NCBI GenBank assembly: GCA_910588335.1
Contig: CAJUQV010000005.1
Span: 1 to 64,000, forward strand
Direction: 5' to 3'
DNA from: an uncultured Ruminiclostridium sp.
GTDB lineage: Bacteria > Bacillota > Clostridia > Oscillospirales > Ruminococcaceae
DNA length: 64,000 nt
The notes under the pieces are model-generated. The model was given only the letters and a program-made list of their open reading frames with translations. It did not search any database and was not told the origin of the DNA. Below are positions 49,389 to 58,584 of the stretch, in pieces. The position numbers and the translations under genes were made by a program. Position 1 is the first letter of the stretch; each line of letters starts with the position of its first letter.

Positions 49389-50423
49389 ATGGCCGGAGCA
49401 GGCGGCGCCTCAGGCGCAATCATAGCAAAATCCAGAGCGATTTATGGCAGGAGGCTCACTTCGGAGGATTACAACAATCTTGTTCATAAGGGAAGTATAA
49501 ACGGAGTTGTGGCTTATCTTAAGGATACCGAACGGTATCGTGAGGTTTTTAAAAATGTAAACGAAACCCAGATACACCGCGGTCAGGTAGAACAGATGCT
49601 GTCAAAGAGCGTCTATGAGCTATTTTTCAGACTTTGCGGCTTTATGGCGGCAGATAAAAACAGCTTTTGTTATTATTTTATAAAGGAAACCGAGATTAAA
49701 CAGATTATTTCGGCATTGATGTATATAAAGGCGGGTTCCGAAGACGGATATCTCCTTGAAATGCCTGCCTTTCTTATGGGAAAGCTTTCCTTTGATATGA
49801 TGCGACTCAGTAAGGCTCAAAATTACGGTGAGATTCTGGACGTTCTGATTGACACACCTTACTATAAAGTACTGAAGCCTGTTCTTATAAGCGGCGGCGA
49901 TCTTGAGGAATGTGCTTCCACTCTTTACGCATGGTTTATAAAATGGGCCTTTAAGGCCATAGAACGGGATTATGGCGGTGAAGAGGCGCGGGCGCTGAAG
50001 GAAATATTTTTAAGACAGTCCGATTTGTTTAACATAACTATGTGTTACCGAAAGCGCAGCCTTTTTGACGAAGACGCGCAGACCATAAAAAAATCTCTTC
50101 GGGATACTTATTACAGGGTAAAGCCTTCGGTTATTGATGAGATACTGGCACAGCCGGACGCGGATAAACAGTTGCTGTCGCTGCTGAAAAAGCTGTATTT
50201 TAAGAATAATATCGAGTGTGATCCGGAAAATCTTGAAATATCTGTCCGAAGATATAATTATAATTATTGTAAAAAGCAGCTTGTTTTTACGCAAAACGGT
50301 ACGATGGCGCTGTATTCCCTGATAGGGTTATGTGAGGTAGAGTGCACCAATATCCGAAAAATAGTGGAAAGCGCGCGGTATAACCGCTCTCCTGCCGAAA
50401 CGGAGCAGCTTTTGGTGTTTTGA
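49389..50423 (+). CDS. atpC: V-type ATPase subunit C
   Basis: 344-residue subunit C (d in eukaryotic terms), the funnel that joins the central stalk to the membrane rotor. Family features are the N-terminal AIIAKSRAIYGRRLTSEDYNNLVHKGSINGVVAYLKDTERY and repeated helical segments with LKEIFLRQSDLFNITMCYRKR. Length is normal. Translation is likely coupled to atpH (one-base gap). Confidence 0.88.
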   Translation: MAGAGGASGAIIAKSRAIYGRRLTSEDYNNLVHKGSINGVVAYLKDTERYREVFKNVNETQIHRGQVEQMLSKSVYELFFRLCGFMAADKNSFCYYFIKETEIKQIISALMYIKAGSEDGYLLEMPAFLMGKLSFDMMRLSKAQNYGEILDVLIDTPYYKVLKPVLISGGDLEECASTLYAWFIKWAFKAIERDYGGEEARALKEIFLRQSDLFNITMCYRKRSLFDEDAQTIKKSLRDTYYRVKPSVIDEILAQPDADKQLLSLLKKLYFKNNIECDPENLEISVRRYNYNYCKKQLVFTQNGTMALYSLIGLCEVECTNIRKIVESARYNRSPAETEQLLVF

Positions 50424-50472
50424 TATTCTTAAAAATTCATAATAAAAAATAACAAGAATTGGACGGTTGATC

Positions 50473-52827
50473 ATGGCAATTGAAAAAATGTCCCTTGTTC
50501 ATATCGAGGGAGCTCTGAAAAGAGTAAACAAAACGCTTATGAAGTGCTGTGAAAGCAGCTGCTTTCACATAGTCGCTTCTAAGGGCGTAAATAAGGATTC
50601 GGGCGGAAAGGACGCCGGAATACGCTCATTAAAGTCAAAGAGCCCTTTTACCTCTCTTGTTAACCGCTCAAAGGCGTTGGCGGACGGCTTGGGTATCGAA
50701 ATCAAAAGAGTTGATTATGATGACGTTAGTATGAATGTCACCGTTGATTTCGACAATTATCTCGAAAGCATCGAGAGCAGGTTAAGCGGACTTATCGATA
50801 GGAAAACTAAGATACAGGAGGCGCTTAAGGAGCACAGCATATCGCTTATGCGTGTGGAAAAGCTTGCAGGTTTTGATATAGACTTTTCAGAGCTGTTTGC
50901 CTGTAAGTATGTAAAGCTCAGATTCGGTCAGCTTCCTCTGGACAGTATACCGAAGCTTGAATATTACGGCGACAGAAATTTTGTGTACTTTATTTCCTCG
51001 GAGGAGGACGGATACGCCCAGATGCTCTACCTTACGCCTGTTACCGACGCGGTGGAAATCGACAATATATTCAATTCGCTGTTTTTTGAAAGGGTGCGTT
51101 TGCCTGATTATTTCCACGGAAATGCCGACGAGGCAAAAACAGAGATGATAAAGCTTGTTACCTCGGAAAACGAAAATCTTGAAATGGTAAAGGCAGAGAT
51201 AAGCGAGTTAAAGTCGGAGGTTGAGGAAGATTTTCTTAAGGCGGTGAGCAAGCTTATCGCAATAGATCAGAGCTATGACCTGAGACAGAACGTTCTGGCT
51301 GTCAACAATAAGTTTTATATGTCGGGATATGTTCCAAAGCGTATGTTAAAGGAGTTTATCGCTTCAATCGAGTCGATACCCGACGTGCGTACGGAGGAAC
51401 GTCCGCCGGACAGCGAGCCCAACGCCAACCCTCCCGTGCTTTTGCGCAACTGCTGGCTGTTCCGTCCATTTGAGATGTTTATAAATATGTATGGGCTTCC
51501 CAACTACAATTGTTTTGACCCAACGCCGTATGTGGCGATAACCTATATGCTGATGTTCGGCATCATGTTCGGCGATCTAGGACAGGGAATATTGATAACG
51601 GTTCTGGGTATTGTGCTGGATAAGTGGCGGAAGGTTAAATTAGCGCCGATAATGCAGAGAATAGGAATCACCAGCGCGATTTTCGGCGTTCTTTACGGTT
51701 CGGTTTTCGGAAACGAGGAGATTATACAGCCGTTTTTCAAGATCCCATCCGTGTATAAGGCGTTAGGATTCAGTTCCGCTCCTGAGGATATATTCGGGAT
51801 ATCCACCATTCTTATTTTGGGCGCGGTGGGGATAGGGGTGATTTTGGTGCTCCTGTCAATGGTAATGAATGTGATCACCAATATATGCAAGCCCAATCGA
51901 CTTGCCGATGCAATAATAAGCCCCAACGGAATAGTGGGAATGGTATTTTATACTTCCGTTATGGCGGGCGTCGCGCTTCAGATGGGACTTGGAATAAACG
52001 TTCTTACAGCGCCGTATATTTTATGCCTTATCGTTCTCCCGCTTCTGCTTCTCTTCTTTAAAGAGCCTATCGTGAAGTTTAACGACAGATTCGGAAAATC
52101 CGGCTCCAAGAAAAACAACGAGGATATCCTTCATGCTGCAAAGTCTTACAGTGACGCGGTTTCCGGGCTTAAATCCGTAAATGACGGCGAAAAGACGGTT
52201 GACGGACTGATTCAGTCGAGATTTATAAAGGCGCAATACGGCATTATGGAGATATCCGCATATAAAAGTATATCGGATAGTATAAAAGGGAATTACGTTT
52301 TTTATCCCTTTGAAAATGACGAAAAAACCGTTGCGGGTGTTTTCGTTACTTCCGCTTCCGAATTTTCGGTTATTGAAAAGGCGTTTTCGGGTCTGGGATT
52401 TAAAAAGATGAAGATGCCGGAGCATATTATTGATATATCCAAGGCGCAGAACCTTCACCTCAGCGATTATGTGGTCAATGAAAAGAAAGAACATAAATCC
52501 GTGGCGAATTTTATCGTTGAGGGAATAATAGAGCTGTTTGAAAGTTGTCTTACCTATATCACAAATACGATGTCTTTCCTGCGTGTCGGCGGATTTATAT
52601 TAAGCCACGCCGGTATGATGCTGGTAGTATCGATTCTTGCCGAAAGCGCCGGAGGCGGAGCCATTGTTGTTCAGATAATCGGAAATCTCTTCGTTATAGG
52701 AGTTGAAGGCTTTTTGGTGGGCATACAGGTGCTTCGTCTGGAATTCTACGAGATATTCAGCCGCTTTTATAAAGGCGACGGAAAGCCTTTCAGTCCGGTT
52801 GCGGCGAACTTCAGCGCCGAAGACTGA
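50473..52827 (+). CDS. atpI: V-type ATPase subunit I (a-type membrane subunit)
   Basis: 784-residue membrane stator subunit carrying the ion half-channels. The N-terminal half is cytoplasmic with coiled-coil stretches; from about residue 345 there are seven or eight helices, beginning LRNCWLFRPFEMFINMYGLPNYNCFDPTP and MFGIMFGDLGQG, and ending with TYITNTMSFLRVGGFILSHAGMMLVV and EGFLVGIQVLRLEFYEIFSRFYKGDGKPF, where the essential arginine lies (VLRLEFYE). The ATG at 50473 is chosen over TTG at 50467; the ribosome binding site is weak. Confidence 0.96.
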   Translation: MAIEKMSLVHIEGALKRVNKTLMKCCESSCFHIVASKGVNKDSGGKDAGIRSLKSKSPFTSLVNRSKALADGLGIEIKRVDYDDVSMNVTVDFDNYLESIESRLSGLIDRKTKIQEALKEHSISLMRVEKLAGFDIDFSELFACKYVKLRFGQLPLDSIPKLEYYGDRNFVYFISSEEDGYAQMLYLTPVTDAVEIDNIFNSLFFERVRLPDYFHGNADEAKTEMIKLVTSENENLEMVKAEISELKSEVEEDFLKAVSKLIAIDQSYDLRQNVLAVNNKFYMSGYVPKRMLKEFIASIESIPDVRTEERPPDSEPNANPPVLLRNCWLFRPFEMFINMYGLPNYNCFDPTPYVAITYMLMFGIMFGDLGQGILITVLGIVLDKWRKVKLAPIMQRIGITSAIFGVLYGSVFGNEEIIQPFFKIPSVYKALGFSSAPEDIFGISTILILGAVGIGVILVLLSMVMNVITNICKPNRLADAIISPNGIVGMVFYTSVMAGVALQMGLGINVLTAPYILCLIVLPLLLLFFKEPIVKFNDRFGKSGSKKNNEDILHAAKSYSDAVSGLKSVNDGEKTVDGLIQSRFIKAQYGIMEISAYKSISDSIKGNYVFYPFENDEKTVAGVFVTSASEFSVIEKAFSGLGFKKMKMPEHIIDISKAQNLHLSDYVVNEKKEHKSVANFIVEGIIELFESCLTYITNTMSFLRVGGFILSHAGMMLVVSILAESAGGGAIVVQIIGNLFVIGVEGFLVGIQVLRLEFYEIFSRFYKGDGKPFSPVAANFSAED

Positions 52828-52892
52828 CTGGATTCGGTCAAAAACGAAATATACTGTAAAAAACATAATTTTTAATATCGGAGGAACCAAAA

Positions 52893-53333
52893 ATGGATAA
52901 AACATTTCTTTTTCTTATGCCTTTAATAGCGTTAGCGCTTATAATCATTCCCCTTGTAATCACCTTAAAGCGCAAAAAAGCGGGCAAACCGGTTAGCATA
53001 AAAAAATCGGTGCTGATAAACGCCTGCTCCTTTATCGGCTGTATGGCACTTATGATCTGTATTATGCCTGTTTTTGCAAGTGCGGAGGGTGCCGAGGCTG
53101 CGGCTGAAGCCGCCGACGGATTGGCAAACGGTTTAAAATATATCGGCGCAGCTTTGTCTACGGGTATGGCTACCATAGGTACCGGTATAGCGGTAGGTCA
53201 TGCGGCTCCCGCGGCTATCGGAGCTACCAGCGAGGATGAAAAGAACTTCACAAAGTCGCTGATTTTTGTCGCGTTGGGCGAAGGCGTAGCCATTTACGGT
53301 TTGCTTATTTCCATACTTATTCTTAACGGTTAA
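52893..53333 (+). CDS. atpK: V-type ATPase rotor subunit K (c), with N-terminal extension
   Basis: 146-residue rotor ring subunit. The ion-binding hairpin is residues about 80-145: GLKYIGAALSTGMATIGTGIAVG and KSLIFVALGEGVAIYGLLISILI with the essential Glu130. In front are about 65 extra residues with two hydrophobic segments (LFLMPLIALALIIIPLVIT and LINACSFIGCMALMICIMP) ending FASAEGAEAAAEA, which looks like a signal-peptidase site. Whether the extension is cleaved is unknown. GGAGG precedes the ATG. Only one hairpin is present, so the ring would be of the short c type. Confidence 0.93.
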   Translation: MDKTFLFLMPLIALALIIIPLVITLKRKKAGKPVSIKKSVLINACSFIGCMALMICIMPVFASAEGAEAAAEAADGLANGLKYIGAALSTGMATIGTGIAVGHAAPAAIGATSEDEKNFTKSLIFVALGEGVAIYGLLISILILNG

Positions 53334-53387
53334 GCTGTTGAAGGAGTTTCATTGTGTTTCCTCAAAAGGAAAGGAACGGTCAATAAA

Positions 53388-53696
53388 ATGAAATTTTATC
53401 TTATAAGCGATAATACCGATACGCTAATGGGAATGAGACTGGCAGGGATAGAAGGCGTTGTGGCACATGAAAAGGACGAAGTTATCTCGGTTCTTGAAAA
53501 AGCTATGAAAGATAAGGATGTAGCGATAATTCTTATGACCGAAAAGCTTATAAATTTGTGCAGGGAACGAGTATATGAGCTTAAGCTCAATTGTCCCAAG
53601 CCGCTTATAGTTGAAATTTCCGACAGGCACGGTACAAGCGATGTTACCGATACCATAAGCGGCTATGTAAATGAAGCTATTGGTATAAAAATATAA
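53388..53696 (+). CDS. atpF: V-type ATPase subunit F
   Basis: 102-residue central-stalk subunit F: MKFYLISDNTDTLMGMRLAGIEGVV is characteristic, followed by VAIILMTEKLINLCRERVYEL and PLIVEISDRHG. It regulates rotation with subunit D. The ATG at 53388 follows AAAGGAACGG; the frame is open to 53352. After its stop the operon is interrupted by 207 bases that hold the second copy of the family 2 structured element. Confidence 0.93.
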   Translation: MKFYLISDNTDTLMGMRLAGIEGVVAHEKDEVISVLEKAMKDKDVAIILMTEKLINLCRERVYELKLNCPKPLIVEISDRHGTSDVTDTISGYVNEAIGIKI

Positions 53697-53700
53697 CCTA

Positions 53701-53848
53701 CCGACAGACGTCCCCCGCCTTTTAGGCGGTAAGGATCTATGAGGCTTTGTAGGCAAAGACTCTTCATATCCCGATTCGGTGGGAGATAAAAATTCCCCGT
53801 TGAATCTCGGAACTGCAAAGCAATTCCGGCAGCTTGTTTATGCTGCGC
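53701..53848 (+). repeat. Structured intra-operon element, family 2, copy 2
   Basis: 148 bp between atpF and atpE, same length as copy 1 at 26371. Stems: CCGCC/GGCGG (53714-53728); TATGA/TCATA enclosing CTTTG-TAGG-CAAAG (about 53738-53768); GATTC/GAATC enclosing GGGA/TTCCC with loop ATAAAAA (about 53773-53806); GGAA-c-TGC/GCA-a-TTCC (53809-53827); GCAGC/GCTGC (53830-53847). Loops and single-stranded parts (GGCAAA, GATAAAAATT, CCGGCAGCTT, GCTGCGC) match copy 1, while stems differ but still pair. Both copies follow an ATATAACC sequence. Confidence 0.8.
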
Positions 53849-53903
53849 TTTAATGCGGTTATATTATCACAGGCAGTTCTTTTAAATTGAAAGGAAAAAG
53901 GCT

Positions 53904-54488
53904 ATGGAAAATTTAGATAAGGCGGCTCGTTTCGAGGATGCGATAAACAGAGCGGTAGACGCGGAGATAAACGCTATGCTTGACGCCGCAAGGGAAAAGG
54001 CGGAGAAAGCGGTCGCCAGCGCTGATGAGGAATTTTTGGAAGAAGGTTATCAGTTTGTTTCGGGAGAGACCAAAAGAATAAAAAGCTGCATAGACAGAGA
54101 AGTATCTCGTAAAAGCTTTGAGGCTTCAAAAGAAGTTTTTGCTTACAGAAACAAGTGCGTAGAGGAATTTTTCAGCAATGCGGCCGAGGAAATCATCTGC
54201 TTTACCAAAACCGATGCCTATAAGACAAGCCTTAAGGATATCCTTTTAAAAATACACGGGGAAAAACCGATTGAGGATAGATGCGTTATTTACGTTAAGG
54301 CATCCGATGCGGAGGAAGTTAAAAGGCTGTATCCGAAAATAAGCGTTCAGGCGGACAAAAATATAAAGCTTGGCGGAGTTTCTGTTTTCTATCCGTCTGA
54401 TTCCGTGTATATTGATAAAACATATGATAACTCTTTTGAACAGCAAAAAGCGGAATTTGTAAAAAATGCTTTTATGCAGATACAATAA
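53904..54488 (+). CDS. atpE: V-type ATPase subunit E
   Basis: 194-residue peripheral stalk subunit E, with a charged N-terminal helix (DKAARFEDAINRAVDAEINAMLDAAREKAEKAVASADEEF, partly quoted as AREKAEKAVASADEEF) and a C-terminal globular domain containing VIYVKASDAEEVKRLYP and NIKLGGVSVFYPSDSVYIDKTYDN. It pairs with subunit H. AAAGGAAAAAGG precedes the ATG after the family 2 element. Sequence is divergent; identity is supported by position between F and A. Confidence 0.85.
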   Translation: MENLDKAARFEDAINRAVDAEINAMLDAAREKAEKAVASADEEFLEEGYQFVSGETKRIKSCIDREVSRKSFEASKEVFAYRNKCVEEFFSNAAEEIICFTKTDAYKTSLKDILLKIHGEKPIEDRCVIYVKASDAEEVKRLYPKISVQADKNIKLGGVSVFYPSDSVYIDKTYDNSFEQQKAEFVKNAFMQIQ

Positions 54489-54518
54489 CAAATATGTCTA
54501 TCCGAAAGGAATGATCAC

Positions 54519-56279
54519 TTGAATACAATTTATTCTATAAACGGTTCCGTTATAAAGGTAAAAGATACCGTGGATTTTTCCATGAGAGAAATGGTTTACG
54601 TCGGCGAAAAAAGACTTATCGGAGAGGTTATCGGAGTGACCTCGAAATTCACCGTTATTCAGGTTTATGAGAATACCGACGGTCTTAAGGTAGGAGAACA
54701 GGTTTTATGTACCGGCACTCCTATGTGCGCTCAGTTAGGACCGGGAATCATATCGAACATATACGACGGTATCGAGCGTCCTCTGCGGGATATGAAAAAT
54801 CTTTCGGGAGCATTTGTGTCGGAGGGCAGCAGTATACCCTCATTGGATGCGGAAAGATTATTTGACGTTACTCTCACCGTAAAAGAGGGCGATACCGTAA
54901 CGGCGGGTCAAATATACGCCACTTGTCCGGAAACTCCGCTTGTGCTTCATAAATGTATGATCCCGCCTTCGGTGAAGACCGCTAAGGTAACATATACCGC
55001 AAAAAACGGACAGTATAAGGCAAACGATACGGTACTTAAGATAAAGGCGGAGGGAGAGGACTCGGAGACGGAGCTTACTCTCTGTCAGAAGTGGCCTATA
55101 AGAGATCCAAGACCGTCACGGCGCAGACTTCCTATTACAAAGCCTCTTATTACGGGACAGCGGATTGTAGATTCCATTCTTCCCATTGCAAAGGGCGGCG
55201 CGGCGGCTATCCCCGGAGGCTTCGGTACAGGAAAGACAATGACGCAGCATCAGCTTGCTAAGTGGTGCGATGCCGATATTATAGTTTATATCGGCTGCGG
55301 TGAGCGCGGAAACGAAATGACACAGGTTCTTGAGGAATTCAGCGAGCTTATCGATCCCAAATCCGGAAGACCACTTACCGACAGAACAGTGCTTATTGCC
55401 AATACCTCCAATATGCCGGTGGCGGCGCGCGAAGCTTCAATTTATACCGGTATAACCCTTGCGGAATATTACCGCGATATGGGTTATCATATAGCCATTA
55501 TGGCGGACAGCACAAGCCGTTGGGCGGAAGCGCTCCGTGAGATATCGGGACGCTTGGAGGAAATGCCTGCCGAGGAAGGATTTCCCGCTTATTTGCCCTC
55601 GCGTCTTTCCGAATTCTACGAAAGGGCGGGTTATGTGGAGGCGCTTAACGGAAACGAGGGGAGCGTTACCATAATAGGAGCGGTATCGCCGCAAGGCTCG
55701 GATTTCTCGGAGCCCGTAACGCAGAATACAAAGCGCTTTGTGCGTTGTTTCTGGGCGCTTGACAAATCTCTTGCATATGCAAGGCATTATCCCGCCATAA
55801 ACTGGATGACCAGCTATTCCGAATATACCGAGGATTTGACCCCTTATTATGAGGAAAACGTGGGAAAAGAGTTCATTCCTTTAAGGCAGGAAATTTCTAC
55901 CCTGCTGGTTGAGGAAAATAACCTTATGGAAATAGTAAAGCTTATAGGCGCCGACGTACTTCCCGATGATCAGAAGCTTATAATAGAGACGGCAAGAGTT
56001 ATAAGAGTGGGATTTTTGCAGCAAAACGCTTTCCATAAGGACGATACCTATGTACCGTTGGAAAAACAGCTTCTTATGATGAAAGTTATTCTTAAGCTGC
56101 ATCATCAGGCTTATAAGGCGATAGAAAGCGGCGTGCTGTTTTCCGATATTGTAAAGACGGGGCTTTTTGACAAATTGATAAAGATTAAATATGATATTCC
56201 CAATAACAGGCTTGATTTGTTTGAGGAATACGAAAAGGAAATCGAAGAAACCATTTTAAGATTAAAAATCGAAAGCTGA
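54519..56279 (+). CDS. atpA: V-type ATPase catalytic subunit A
   Basis: 586-residue catalytic subunit. The P-loop GGFGTGKTMTQ is near residues 233-243, with CGERGNEMTQVLEEF, the non-homologous insert around residues 100-190 that marks A subunits, and MADSTSRWAEALREISGRLEEMPAEEGFPAYL in the catalytic core. The start is TTG at 54519, ten bases after GAAAGGA; no ATG gives a full N-terminus. atpB follows after 45 bases. Confidence 0.97.
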   Translation: MNTIYSINGSVIKVKDTVDFSMREMVYVGEKRLIGEVIGVTSKFTVIQVYENTDGLKVGEQVLCTGTPMCAQLGPGIISNIYDGIERPLRDMKNLSGAFVSEGSSIPSLDAERLFDVTLTVKEGDTVTAGQIYATCPETPLVLHKCMIPPSVKTAKVTYTAKNGQYKANDTVLKIKAEGEDSETELTLCQKWPIRDPRPSRRRLPITKPLITGQRIVDSILPIAKGGAAAIPGGFGTGKTMTQHQLAKWCDADIIVYIGCGERGNEMTQVLEEFSELIDPKSGRPLTDRTVLIANTSNMPVAAREASIYTGITLAEYYRDMGYHIAIMADSTSRWAEALREISGRLEEMPAEEGFPAYLPSRLSEFYERAGYVEALNGNEGSVTIIGAVSPQGSDFSEPVTQNTKRFVRCFWALDKSLAYARHYPAINWMTSYSEYTEDLTPYYEENVGKEFIPLRQEISTLLVEENNLMEIVKLIGADVLPDDQKLIIETARVIRVGFLQQNAFHKDDTYVPLEKQLLMMKVILKLHHQAYKAIESGVLFSDIVKTGLFDKLIKIKYDIPNNRLDLFEEYEKEIEETILRLKIES

Positions 56280-56324
56280 AAGGAGAAGCGGTGAAGATAT
56301 CATCTTTATCGCCGACTTAATGAT
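56280..56324 (+). promoter_or_regulatory. Possible hairpin-bridged ribosome binding site of atpB
   Basis: The only strong Shine-Dalgarno before atpB, AAAGGAG at 56280-56285, is about 40 bases from the ATG at 56325. Between them GGTGAAGAT can pair with ATCTTTATCGCC (about 56290-56312), which would bring the site to about 15 bases from the start. Confidence 0.3.
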
Positions 56325-57725
56325 ATGTCGATACAATACGCCGGTCTTACGGCTATAAACGGCCCCCTTGTATGTCTTGAGGGGGTAAGGGACGTAGGGT
56401 ATGATGAAATAGCCGCAATACATTTGGACGATGGTTCACAGCGCATGGGACGCGTGGTTCAGATGGACGGCGATAAGGTCATCTTGCAGGTGTTTGAGGG
56501 TACGGGAGGACTTTCTCTCGGAAACACAAAGACGGTGTTCGGCGGAAAGCCGCTGGAAATGCCGCTGGCGGAAGAGATGTTGGGAAGAGTATTCAACGGG
56601 GTGGGAAAACCAATTGACGGGCTTGGTCCCGTTTTTCCCGAAAAATACGCCGATGTTAACGGTAAGCCCTTGAATCCCGTAGCCCGCTCTTATCCGAGAA
56701 ATTACATTCACACGGGTATAAGCTCCATAGACTGCCTGATGACGCTTATCAGGGGGCAGAAGTTGCCGATTTTTTCCGGTTCCGGTCTTTCGCATAACAA
56801 ACTGGCGGTTCAGATAGTGCGTCAAGCGAAAATAGCGGACTCGGAAGGGAAGGACTTCGCGGTTGTTTTTGCCGCAATGGGCGTTCAGAACGATGTTGCG
56901 GATTATTTCCGCCGCTGCTTTGAGGAATCGGGAGCCATAGAGAGGGTTGTAATGTTCCTGAATATGTCTAACGATCCCATTATTGAGCGTACCCTTACTC
57001 CGCGCTGTGCTCTTACAGTGGCGGAATATCTTGCATATGAAAAGAATATGCACATATTGGTTATTATGACCGATATAGCTTCATATGCCGAGGCTCTTCG
57101 CGAATTTAGCTCCTCAAAGGGCGAAATTCCCGGACGAAAGGGTTATCCCGGATATCTTTATTCCGACCTTGCCTCGCTGTATGAACGCGCGGGAGTTATC
57201 GAGGGCAGCAGCGGTTCGGTGACGCAGATACCTATACTCACAATGCCAAACGATGATATTACTCACCCCATACCCGACCTTACCGCTTATATCACGGAAG
57301 GGCAGATAGTATTTGACCGAAACCTTGATCAGACGGGCGTTTATCCCGGACTTTCCGTTTTGCTGTCGTTATCCAGACTTATGAAGGACGGCATAGGCGA
57401 AGGATACACAAGACCCGATCATCCCGATGTATCAAACCAGCTTTTCTCCGCATATGCAAAGGTACAGGATGCTCGTTCCTTGGCTTCGGTAATTGGCGAA
57501 GACGAGCTTTCGGATACCGATAAGGCTTACATGAGTTTCGGCGCGGCTTTTGAAAAGTATTTTTTAAATCAGGGTTTTGAGGAAAATCGCTCCATTAACG
57601 AAACCTTGGATCTTGCTTGGGATTTGCTTTGTATGCTGCCTATGGGTGAACTTGATCGAATGAACGAAAAACTTATTTCCGAAAATTATGATCCGAACCG
57701 CGCGGAAAGATTTTCAAAACAATAA
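56325..57725 (+). CDS. atpB: V-type ATPase regulatory subunit B
   Basis: 466-residue nucleotide-binding, non-catalytic subunit B. Typical parts are MSIQYAGLTAINGPLVCLEG, LGRVFNGVGKPIDG, FSGSGLSHNKLAVQIVRQA in place of a P-loop, EYLAYEKNMHILVIMTDIASYAEALRE and SRLMKDGIGEGYTRPDHPDVSNQLF. Length is standard. The upstream ribosome binding site is distant (see 56280). atpD starts 22 bases after the stop. Confidence 0.97.
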   Translation: MSIQYAGLTAINGPLVCLEGVRDVGYDEIAAIHLDDGSQRMGRVVQMDGDKVILQVFEGTGGLSLGNTKTVFGGKPLEMPLAEEMLGRVFNGVGKPIDGLGPVFPEKYADVNGKPLNPVARSYPRNYIHTGISSIDCLMTLIRGQKLPIFSGSGLSHNKLAVQIVRQAKIADSEGKDFAVVFAAMGVQNDVADYFRRCFEESGAIERVVMFLNMSNDPIIERTLTPRCALTVAEYLAYEKNMHILVIMTDIASYAEALREFSSSKGEIPGRKGYPGYLYSDLASLYERAGVIEGSSGSVTQIPILTMPNDDITHPIPDLTAYITEGQIVFDRNLDQTGVYPGLSVLLSLSRLMKDGIGEGYTRPDHPDVSNQLFSAYAKVQDARSLASVIGEDELSDTDKAYMSFGAAFEKYFLNQGFEENRSINETLDLAWDLLCMLPMGELDRMNEKLISENYDPNRAERFSKQ

Positions 57726-57747
57726 TCTTAAAGGAATGATCTGAACT

Positions 57748-58374
57748 ATGGCTTCTCAGCAGATTTTCCCTACCAAGGGCAACCTTATGGCGTCAAAGCG
57801 CTCATTGGCTCAGGCTCGTCTGGGATATGAGCTTATGGACAGAAAGCACAATATTTTAATAAGGGAAATGGTAGCTCTGTCCGATAAGGCGAAGGAGATA
57901 AGGGGAAGTATTGACAAGGTTTTTGCCGACGCTTATAAGTCCCTTGAAATGGCAAATATAATGCTCGGTGTTGTTACTCCACTGACCAAGCAGATACCGG
58001 AGGAAACGGGAGTAAAGGTAAATTACCGCAGTGTTATGGGCGTGGAGCTTCCTACGGTTACCATAGACGTAACTCCTTCGGTTATGACTTACAGTCCTCT
58101 GCTTACCAACAGCCAGTTTGATCGCGCCTATATTTGTTTTAACAAGGCAAAGCAAATGGCGGCGACGCTTGCGGAGATAGAAAACAGCATTTATCGTTTG
58201 TCGGTGGCAATAAAAAAGACTCAGAAAAGAGCCAACGCGCTTAAAAATATACTTATACCAAGGTATACGGAGCAGGTTAAATTTATCACAAATGCACTTG
58301 AGGAGAAAGAGAGGGAAGAATTCTCTCGCCAGAAGATTATTAAGGCGAATAAGGAAAAGCAAGAAGATAATTAA
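57748..58374 (+). CDS. atpD: V-type ATPase subunit D
   Basis: 208-residue central-stalk rotor axle. It begins QQIFPTKGNLMASKRSLAQARLGYELMDRKHNIL and ends with a long helix IKKTQKRANALKNILIPRYTEQVKFITNALEEKEREEFSRQKIIK, both typical. The order here is H-C-I-K-F-E-A-B-D. GGAATGATC precedes the ATG. Directly after the stop lie a family 1 remnant and a family 3 repeat, then a terminator. Confidence 0.96.
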   Translation: MASQQIFPTKGNLMASKRSLAQARLGYELMDRKHNILIREMVALSDKAKEIRGSIDKVFADAYKSLEMANIMLGVVTPLTKQIPEETGVKVNYRSVMGVELPTVTIDVTPSVMTYSPLLTNSQFDRAYICFNKAKQMAATLAEIENSIYRLSVAIKKTQKRANALKNILIPRYTEQVKFITNALEEKEREEFSRQKIIKANKEKQEDN

Positions 58375-58430
58375 CCCTTGATCAATGTATAGGCAAATAA
58401 TATGGATGACCAAAGATTAGGGCTTGTTTG
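58375..58430 (+). repeat. Two-hairpin intergenic repeat, family 1, partial copy D
   Basis: Only the first half of the element is recognisable: CTTGATCAATGTATAGGCAAATA, then TATGGATGACCAAAGATTAG, which matches hairpin 1 and its loop in copy A with several changes. Hairpin 2 is missing. A family 3 repeat follows at once, the same order as at 47222-47461. Overlaps nothing but begins one base after the atpD stop. Confidence 0.65.
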
Positions 58431-58454
58431 AAAAATCGGAAACGCCGTCTTTTC

Positions 58455-58543
58455 GCCCCCAAACGGTCATCTTCTGCGTCAAAAAGCCTCGTCAAACGAC
58501 AGTTTGACTGCGTTTTTTTCCTTGAAGCTAACCATTTTTGGGC
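58455..58543 (+). repeat. Hairpin repeat, family 3, copy 2
   Basis: About 89 bp. Shared core with copy 1 at 47349: TTCTGCGTCAAAAAGC, then a central hairpin (TCAAAC-gaca-GTTTGA), then TTTTTTTCCTTGAAG. The flanking stems differ in sequence from copy 1 yet still pair: GGT..CTTC with GAAG..ACC, and GCCC..CAAA with TTTGGGC at the outside. Confidence 0.6.
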
Positions 58544-58584
58544 AGAAATACATCATTCCCTCTATTTAATATTATTTTTAAATT

